From Synergistaceae bacterium (lineage in GTDB: Bacteria; Synergistota; Synergistia; Synergistales; Aminobacteriaceae), in contig JAFPWQ010000124.1 of the NCBI GenBank assembly GCA_017394925.1, positions 1 through 6,458 of the forward strand: a stretch of DNA of 6,458 bases. Reading direction: 5' to 3'. Position numbers and translations under genes: made by a program. Shown piece after piece: positions 1 through 5,124 of the stretch (its first letter is position 1; each line of letters starts with the position of its first letter). The notes under the pieces were generated by a model. It was given only the letters and a program-made list of their open reading frames with translations. It was not told where the DNA came from and did not search any database.

Positions 1-28
1 AAAATTACTGAGTGATTAGTCCTCATGA

Positions 29-1486
29 TTACAGGCTCATAATATACTCAAGGCATGTACGAACTCCGAAAGCACTCGCACCCTTTGAATATATTCCGTA
101 CTCTTTATCTCTGAAGTCTGTCCCGGCAATGTCCATATGAGCCCATGAAATATTTTCGCCGACAAATTCCTTCAGGAACAACGCCGCAAATATCGCTCCC
201 CCGTAACGATTACCTGCATTCACAAGATCAGCAAACGGTGATTTAAGCGATTCAGATATATGCTCATCCTCAAGAGGCATTCTCCAGTATGCTTCGCCGC
301 TCCTCTCTGATGAATGCAGTAACTTTTCTGCGAGATCATCATCATTCACGAATAATCCTGCTCTCCAGTTACCTAATGCAACAGCACATGCTCCCGTCAG
401 TGTGGCCATGTCGATAATCACATCAGGTTTAAGCTCACTCGCAAGACATAACGCATCTGCAAGTACTAATCTTCCTTCTGCATCAGTATTATTTATCTCG
501 ATTGTCTTTCCGTTTCGGGCACGTATTATGTCATCTGGTCTGTATGAACTCCCTGAAGGCATATTTTCGGCTGATGATAAGAACCCGTGAACTTCAATAT
601 TTGGCTTAAGCTCTGCAACTGCCTTCATGATTCCCAGAACGTTACATGCGCCGGTCTTGTCGCCTTTCATCGTTAGCATGTAATTATCGGGCTTAATGTC
701 TAATCCGCCGCTGTCAAACGTTATTCCCTTGCCGACAAACGCAATTTTCTTCGTTGCTTTTTCTGCGTTCACTGGCTTATAGGTGATATGAATTAATCTC
801 GGTGGATTCTTTGAGCCGCTGCCTACAGCAAGCAGTGCATTCATGTTCTCAGCGCGTAATCTTTCTTCGTTCCAGACTTCACACTCAAGGCCGCATTTTT
901 CAGCAAGTTTTTCTGCTTCCTGTGCAAGTGATTCAGGATTAATCACACAGCCGGGCTCATTGGCAAGTTCACGTGAATATATTTGTGCCTCTGCAAAAAT
1001 TAAGCCACGTGAAAATTCTTCAGGCTCGTATAAATCCGAATATATTTCAGTCAGTGCAAAAGGCTCATAGTGTTCATCTTTCTTCTTGTACTTGTCGAAC
1101 ACATAGCCGCATAACCCGAATGCCTCACCGAGTGCAAAGCTCAGACCGTCAAATGATTTCAGGTGTGAAAGATTAACTGCCGCATTCTTTGCATGATTCC
1201 TTCCGGCTGTCCTTAATGCCCATGCTAACGAATCACGAATGAGATTCAGATTGCATTTTTTCTTTTTGCCAAGCCCAATGAGATATAAATTCCCTTCGAT
1301 TAACGGAACGCGTAAGTTCTTGCCCTTCTTGCCGTCAAAATCCTTGCGCTTAATTATGCTCTCTGTTATGTCCCTGAGATTTGAATCAAGTCCGTTTAAC
1401 GATGAAAGATTTTCGCAGTCCTCCTCAGTTAAGAGAAGAACCTGCGAGTCAATCTGTGCATATGATTCAATATGCTTAATTTGCAT
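29..1486 (-). CDS. pepA: Leucyl aminopeptidase (peptidase family M17)
   Basis: This 485-residue protein is a cytosolic M17 aminopeptidase, a two-metal enzyme that removes N-terminal residues from peptides during protein turnover. The C-terminal catalytic domain is clear. The VGKGITFDSGG segment supplies K253 and D258, DIKP supplies K265, D276 follows, and the NTDAEGRL signature supplies D335, E337 and R339. By family knowledge these are the metal ligands and catalytic Lys/Arg. ENMPSG at 307-312 is also typical. The N-terminal 160 residues are the more divergent regulatory domain. Length is slightly below E. coli PepA (about 500). One deviation is DKTGA after D276, where most homologues have DMGGA or DMSGA. 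The ATG start is backed by GAGGG six bases upstream, lying inside rpmB, and the two genes overlap by 11 bases, so translation is probably coupled. No terminator is visible before the window edge, so the operon may continue. Confidence 0.96.
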   Translation of the reverse strand: MQIKHIESYAQIDSQVLLLTEEDCENLSSLNGLDSNLRDITESIIKRKDFDGKKGKNLRVPLIEGNLYLIGLGKKKKCNLNLIRDSLAWALRTAGRNHAKNAAVNLSHLKSFDGLSFALGEAFGLCGYVFDKYKKKDEHYEPFALTEIYSDLYEPEEFSRGLIFAEAQIYSRELANEPGCVINPESLAQEAEKLAEKCGLECEVWNEERLRAENMNALLAVGSGSKNPPRLIHITYKPVNAEKATKKIAFVGKGITFDSGGLDIKPDNYMLTMKGDKTGACNVLGIMKAVAELKPNIEVHGFLSSAENMPSGSSYRPDDIIRARNGKTIEINNTDAEGRLVLADALCLASELKPDVIIDMATLTGACAVALGNWRAGLFVNDDDLAEKLLHSSERSGEAYWRMPLEDEHISESLKSPFADLVNAGNRYGGAIFAALFLKEFVGENISWAHMDIAGTDFRDKEYGIYSKGASAFGVRTCLEYIMSL

Positions 1487-1679
1487 TTACTGCCCTCTTC
1501 ACAAAGCCGGACTTCAAACACTTTGTGCATACGCGGACTTTAATCACATCTCCGTCTCCTGCGTCAATCTTTACGCTCTGAAGATTGATATTCCATCTGC
1601 GTCTTGTATGACGGTTTGAATGGCTTACTGCATTTCCTGCCACAGGTCCGCGCCCGCAGCACTCACAAAATTTTGCCAT
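1476..1679 (-). CDS. rpmB: 50S ribosomal protein L28, zinc-binding type
   Basis: This 67-residue protein is L28, a component of the large ribosomal subunit. The sequence begins MAKFCECCGRGPVAGNAVSH and contains SNRHTRRRW at 21-29, the hallmark of bacterial L28, plus VRVCTKCLKSG at 48-58. Cys5/Cys8 and Cys51/Cys54 form the two CxxC pairs of the zinc-containing form of this family. Cys7 is an extra cysteine between the first pair. The ATG at 1679 is chosen because the family starts MAK and because GGAGG lies ten bases upstream at 1690-1694. The frame stays open upstream to 1832, but that would run across the promoter and into the divergent epimerase gene. It is the first gene of a unit with pepA, probably transcribed from the extended -10 promoter at 1720-1748. 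Confidence 0.97.
   Translation of the reverse strand: MAKFCECCGRGPVAGNAVSHSNRHTRRRWNINLQSVKIDAGDGDVIKVRVCTKCLKSGFVKRAVNAN
1493..1497 (-). promoter_or_regulatory. Ribosome binding site of pepA, inside rpmB
   Basis: On the minus strand GAGGG is followed by the six-base spacer CAGTAA and then the ATG of pepA. The site lies within the last codons of rpmB. It supports the ATG at 1486 and a start that overlaps the upstream gene. Confidence 0.75.
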
Positions 1680-1695
1680 GATAAAATTTCCTCCG

Positions 1696-1724
1696 TTGTG
1701 ATAAAAAATTATGACTGGTATTAT
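1696..1724 (+). promoter_or_regulatory. Sigma70-type promoter for the epimerase gene
   Basis: On the plus strand TTGTGA (1696-1701) is separated by exactly 17 bases from TATTAT (1719-1724), and TGG just before the -10 makes an extended element. Predicted transcription start is near 1731, about 30 bases before the TTG start codon. The -10 overlaps the opposing -10 of rpmB by five bases, so the two promoters probably cannot be occupied at once. Confidence 0.6.
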
Positions 1725-1748
1725 AGCATTACTAATTTTTTCAGACAG
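1720..1748 (-). promoter_or_regulatory. Extended -10 promoter for rpmB-pepA
   Basis: On the minus strand TATAAT (1725-1720) is preceded by TGC, giving an extended -10 element TGnTATAAT. A poor -35 match, CTGTCT, lies at 1748-1743 with a 17-base spacer. Predicted transcription start is near 1713, leaving a leader of about 33 bases with GGAGG before the rpmB ATG. The strong extended -10 could compensate for the weak -35. Assignment is from consensus matching only. Confidence 0.65.
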
Positions 1749-1761
1749 GGATTGATTCAAT

Positions 1762-2772
1762 TTGCATAATATCCTCGTTACAGGTGCAGCAGGTTTCATA
1801 GGCGCAGCTTTATCGCAGAAACTCTTATGCATGGGTTATAACGTAACAGGCATCGATAACTTGAACGATTATTACAGCGTTGACCTTAAGCAATTCAGAC
1901 TCGGAAGACTTAAAGCGCAAAAAAATTTTACGTTCATACATGCAGACATAAGCGATTCAGAAAGAGTTCATGAAATCTTCAGAGAGTTTAAGCCTTCAGT
2001 TGTGATAAATCTTGCGGCACAGGCCGGAGTCCGTTATTCAGTTACGAATCCCGATGTATATATTTCATCCAACATCATTGGCTTCTATAACATTCTTGAA
2101 TCCTGCAGGCATTGCGAAAATCTTCAGCACTTAGTCTTCGCGTCAAGCTCATCTGTTTACGGAGGCAATAATAAGATTCCCTTCTCAACTGATGACATGA
2201 CAGATAAACCCTTCTCGTTATATGCGGCCACGAAAAAAAGCAATGAACTCTTTGCATATTCATACAGTCATTTATATAAAATCCCTGCTACGGGTCTTAG
2301 ATTCTTTACGGTCTACGGTCCTGCAGGAAGGCCGGACATGTCATATTTCAAATTCACGGATACGCTTATGAACGGCGGAGTGATAAAGATATTCAATTAT
2401 GGAAAGTGTGAACGCGATTTCACGTACATAGATGACATCACAGAAGGAGTTTGCAGAGTCATGAAGTCTGCCCCTGAAGGCGATAATCCTTTCAGAGTGT
2501 ATAACATCGGAGGAGGAAGACCCGAAAATCTTCTTGAATTCGTTGACGTGTTACAGAATGAACTTGTGAGAGCAGGACTTTTGCCGCGAGATTATGATTT
2601 TGACGCTCACAGGGAATTAATTGCTCTTCAGCCCGGTGATGTTCCTGTTACGTTTGCTGATTCGTCTGCGCTTGAACGTGATTTTGATTTCAAGCCCTCG
2701 ATTGAGATTCACGAAGGCTTAAGGAGATTCGCTGAATGGTACGCAGAATATTATCGCGGAAATTTCAGATAA
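1762..2772 (+). CDS. UDP-glucuronate 4-epimerase (extended SDR family)
   Basis: This 336-residue protein is predicted to interconvert UDP-glucuronate and UDP-galacturonate with bound NAD, supplying galacturonate for surface polysaccharide. An N-terminal Rossmann motif GAAGFIG spans 8-14 and D32 sits at the end of beta strand 2, fitting NAD preference. The catalytic set is Ser129/130 in ASSSSVYG plus Tyr154 and Lys158 in YAATK. LDNLNDYY-type sequence at 31-38, LRFFTVYGPAGRPDM at 179-193, FNYGKCERDFTYIDDI at 211-226 and LQPGDVP at 289-295 are typical of the glucuronate epimerase subgroup rather than GalE. Length equals the usual family length. The start is TTG: it sits two codons before the conserved ILVTG strand, a stop lies three codons upstream, and AGGG at 1747-1750 is a weak, rather distant ribosome site. 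No other sugar-nucleotide genes are adjacent. A related NDP-sugar epimerase cannot be excluded. Confidence 0.9.
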   Translation: MHNILVTGAAGFIGAALSQKLLCMGYNVTGIDNLNDYYSVDLKQFRLGRLKAQKNFTFIHADISDSERVHEIFREFKPSVVINLAAQAGVRYSVTNPDVYISSNIIGFYNILESCRHCENLQHLVFASSSSVYGGNNKIPFSTDDMTDKPFSLYAATKKSNELFAYSYSHLYKIPATGLRFFTVYGPAGRPDMSYFKFTDTLMNGGVIKIFNYGKCERDFTYIDDITEGVCRVMKSAPEGDNPFRVYNIGGGRPENLLEFVDVLQNELVRAGLLPRDYDFDAHRELIALQPGDVPVTFADSSALERDFDFKPSIEIHEGLRRFAEWYAEYYRGNFR

Positions 2773-2776
2773 CGAT

Positions 2777-2815
2777 AAAAAAATAAGAGACAAGGCTTTT
2801 ATTGCCCTGCCTCTT
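2777..2815 (-). terminator. Intrinsic terminator of the lipoprotein gene
   Basis: Arms at 2785-2796 and 2804-2815 enclose a 7-base loop. In minus-strand RNA all 12 positions pair, two of them as G-U. A run of seven U (2783-2777) follows one base after the stem, and the hairpin begins 14 bases after the lipoprotein stop codon. On the plus strand the same two positions become A-C mismatches, though TTTT and later T runs follow. It may therefore act only weakly for the converging epimerase transcript. Confidence 0.85.
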
Positions 2816-2829
2816 TTGAATCTCATTTT

Positions 2830-4947
2830 TTATTTTGCTGCCTGATTAACGTAAATTTCATCTGTTTCCGTGATCTTGTCTCCCACATACGCAGTGAACG
2901 TTATCGTAGCATCTCTTGGTTTTCCTGTGTTGTTCTCTGCAACCTGGAATCTCACAGGATATTCATTTTCACCTGTTGCCTGTCCGCTTGACCTCGTGAA
3001 GCTAATCCAGTCCACAGGCTGAGACTTTCCATTTTCCTTATGAGCAGCTGAGACTTCCCATCTGCCTTCCGAAAGTATATTGAATCCGGCGGATTTGTTT
3101 CCATTCCCGTCGAAGTCAAATGTTTTCTGTCCGACCCATGAATGTCTCGGCATGGTAAGATTTACTGTATCGTACTTATGCCATCTCGGGTATATTCGTC
3201 TCCCTGACCACTCAAACCCACTCGGAAATCCTACCCACTTGCCTTTTCCGTAGCAGAAACCTTCCTCCCAGTAATAATCAACTTTCATGGGAAGTGTTGC
3301 TTTGTCCTGTTTGCTCCACACGGATTTATCGACCTGCCAAATCCATTCGGTAATAAAACTGAGAGTTCCTTTTGAAGCCCCTGTTGCACTAACTCCCATG
3401 TACTTTGAATCGCCATGCCACATATTTGAACCATGCCACGATCCGCTATCACTGGGACCCGTAACATCAGAATACCATGAAGCACTGGCTTTTTTACTGC
3501 TCAGAGCCTGATCTCTAACGTCCCAGTCGCTTGTTGTCCAACTCCTGCTTGATGAGTGCGAAACACTGCCGGTTAGCGTTACACTGGGGCCGTCTTTGCT
3601 GATTCCGACTTGTCCGCCGATACTCCATTCCATGCCCTCTGTATGGGTTTCATTCTTAGGTACATTTGTCGGAATATGTCTTATAAGCGAGACTTCATTG
3701 GTTGAAAGATCCTCGTTATTTCTCCCATTAACGAGACTGGAAATATGACTCTCGAATCCGAATATGCCCGTGTAGCCCGAAAGATAATTAACATTACATT
3801 CATATCCGTAGCGTCCGTATCCATCGCCGATCCATGTAAAAGATGCTTCTCTGTCCTGGAAATTGTTAGGGACTGTCGTTGTATTTGCCTGAACAAGATA
3901 ATAATCGCAGTTATACTTGAATGAATGACAGTTATAAATTGTAAATGATACCTGGCTTTTGCGGTTTATGGTAACTTTATCTCCGACAATATTACCCATC
4001 CACGGCCTGTAACCTGATTGATAGTGATCGAAGTCAAGTGTTTTGTTCTGAGCGTCAGATATTTTTGTGAGGTCGTCATCAGCAGCAGCACGAACTTCGA
4101 TTGCGGTTGCTTCAACATCTGCTTCATTTGCCATGTCAGTAAGGCTTGCACACCAGTTATAATAACTTCTCCAGCGGTCAATGTTGAAGAACATGCTGCT
4201 GTCAGTTCCGGTTTCAACTGATTCCTTGCCGTTTGGATCAACATCAGCCGAATCAATTATATTGCCGTTCTCATCGTAATAGAAAACTACATCTCCAGAA
4301 ACGTCTGAATATGCATAATTTTTCTCTGAGTTAACTTCAGCATCATCACTTTCTCTGACACCTGTCATAACGGCATCGTCTGCTCTGAAAGCCTGATACG
4401 AGAATCTGAACGTTCTTCCGTTTACAGTACGCTTCGCAATCGCAAACATCTCAAGGTTCTTTGCATCGCCGTCCATAACGTAATCACCCTCAAGACCGAC
4501 AGCTTCAAGTGTCCTGTTGATATAATCCTCATTGGGATAAATCAAAAGAATGTTGTATTCGTCAGCGTAATCACGGCTGATTCTATCGGCATCGAATAAA
4601 AGACCATCGAGAATAATAAGTGCTAATTCATCTCCTGCATGTTTTTCACGAAGTTCTTGTTCTTCTTCGTCAGTTATGCAGTAAACCCATGACTGAGGGT
4701 TCATTTTGTCGCCGCTTCCGCTTTCTTCAAACTCATTGATCAGATCAACCCATTCATTTCCGTTCATAACGCCTGCCATGTCGCTGCTGACGAGCAAACT
4801 GGACAGAGTTTTTTCGGGGGTTTCAGTGCCGGAACTTTCCTCATTGCGTGAGAAGTTGTTAGAACCTCCTCCTCCGCAGCCTCCCATGCTGACAACAAAA
4901 GCAGCTAATAAAAACGCCGCTATCCAGTAAAAACTAATTTTTCGCAA
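2830..4947 (-). CDS. Lipoprotein with leukocidin-like pore-forming region and C-terminal BACON-like domain
   Basis: This 705-residue protein starts at TTG 4947, nine bases after AAAGGAG. It begins MRKISFYW, a classic signal peptide, with hydrophobic residues 6-21 and a lipobox-like MGGC, so Cys24 is probably lipidated. A Gly/Ser/Glu-rich tether runs to about 50. Residues 50-330 match no family I recognise; they are acidic and mixed alpha/beta. Residues 330-600 resemble the leukocidin / V. cholerae cytolysin fold. NEVSLIRHIPTNVPKNE (417-433) matches the conserved strand before the stem. Residues 437-466 are alternating small/polar and hydrophobic strands around KDGPS, as in a membrane hairpin. 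SSSRSWTTSDWDVRDQ (465-480) matches the segment after it. The rim region is rich in aromatics (W505, W510, W535, W537, W560, W571, W580, W589). DFDGNGN (611-617) looks like a calcium loop. Residues 622-705 look like a BACON domain: W630, W647, SSG 653-655, ENNTGKPR 671-678, final VNQ. Family assignment is inference from motifs. An ATG at 5016 in the same frame is an unlikely start. Confidence 0.75.
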   Translation of the reverse strand: MRKISFYWIAAFLLAAFVVSMGGCGGGGSNNFSRNEESSGTETPEKTLSSLLVSSDMAGVMNGNEWVDLINEFEESGSGDKMNPQSWVYCITDEEEQELREKHAGDELALIILDGLLFDADRISRDYADEYNILLIYPNEDYINRTLEAVGLEGDYVMDGDAKNLEMFAIAKRTVNGRTFRFSYQAFRADDAVMTGVRESDDAEVNSEKNYAYSDVSGDVVFYYDENGNIIDSADVDPNGKESVETGTDSSMFFNIDRWRSYYNWCASLTDMANEADVEATAIEVRAAADDDLTKISDAQNKTLDFDHYQSGYRPWMGNIVGDKVTINRKSQVSFTIYNCHSFKYNCDYYLVQANTTTVPNNFQDREASFTWIGDGYGRYGYECNVNYLSGYTGIFGFESHISSLVNGRNNEDLSTNEVSLIRHIPTNVPKNETHTEGMEWSIGGQVGISKDGPSVTLTGSVSHSSSRSWTTSDWDVRDQALSSKKASASWYSDVTGPSDSGSWHGSNMWHGDSKYMGVSATGASKGTLSFITEWIWQVDKSVWSKQDKATLPMKVDYYWEEGFCYGKGKWVGFPSGFEWSGRRIYPRWHKYDTVNLTMPRHSWVGQKTFDFDGNGNKSAGFNILSEGRWEVSAAHKENGKSQPVDWISFTRSSGQATGENEYPVRFQVAENNTGKPRDATITFTAYVGDKITETDEIYVNQAAK

Positions 4948-4956
4948 GATATATTT

Positions 4957-4963
4957 CTCCTTT
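4957..4963 (-). promoter_or_regulatory. Shine-Dalgarno site deciding the TTG start of the lipoprotein
   Basis: AAAGGAG on the minus strand, nine bases before TTG at 4947, is the strongest ribosome site near this gene. It selects the TTG, which gives a signal peptide with a short basic N-region. The in-frame ATG at 5016 has only an adenine run upstream and would add 23 residues ahead of the signal peptide. Confidence 0.85.
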
Positions 4964-5015
4964 CCTGCCCGTAACGTGTTTATTTTTATTGCGGAGAAAT
5001 AATAAACTTGTTTCA

Positions 5016-5028
5016 TTTTTTTTTTTTT
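5016..5028. repeat. 13-base homopolymer (T on plus, A on minus) upstream of the lipoprotein
   Basis: Thirteen identical bases lie 69-81 bases before the TTG start. On the minus strand the run precedes TATTAT (5004-4999), a possible -10 box, so the tract would occupy the -35/UP region of that promoter. No good -35 hexamer is present at the right distance. The tract could be a slippage-prone site that tunes expression, or simply flexible A-tract DNA. Confidence 0.6.
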
Positions 5029-5050
5029 ATCCGTATAATTACTGACAAGT

Positions 5051-5086
5051 AAAAAAAAATACCCTCAGCTTTTACACTGAAGGTAT
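5051..5086 (-). terminator. Intrinsic terminator of ilvD
   Basis: Arms at 5059-5068 and 5077-5086 enclose an 8-base loop. In minus-strand RNA all ten positions pair, one as G-U, and nine U (5059-5051) follow directly. It lies about 40 bases after the ilvD stop codon and separates ilvD from the lipoprotein gene, which must therefore have its own promoter in 4948-5050. Confidence 0.85.
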
Positions 5087-5124
5087 CAATTAATCATTTG
5101 CGTTGTTCTTCCGCATCTTATTTG

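Noticed and set aside
1..26. Possible next gene on the minus strand starting at ATG 26 (MRTNHSVI, open to the edge)
   Set aside because: Only eight codons are visible and the ribosome site upstream is weak; it cannot be told from chance.
1680..1832. In-frame N-terminal extension of L28 to an ATG at 1832
   Set aside because: It would cross both promoters and overlap the divergent epimerase gene. L28 starts MAK in the family, and a good ribosome site precedes 1679.
4863..4885. GGA-rich trinucleotide run in the lipoprotein gene
   Set aside because: It encodes the glycine tether after Cys24; too short and imperfect to call a microsatellite.
5034..5039. TATAAT on the plus strand between the lipoprotein and ilvD
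   Set aside because: No -35 at proper spacing (TTGTTT is 20 bases away) and no plus-strand gene follows; it would only give antisense to ilvD.
5043..5048. TTGTCA on the minus strand as -35 of the lipoprotein promoter
   Set aside because: At 15-19 bases downstream there are only adenines, so no matching -10 box.
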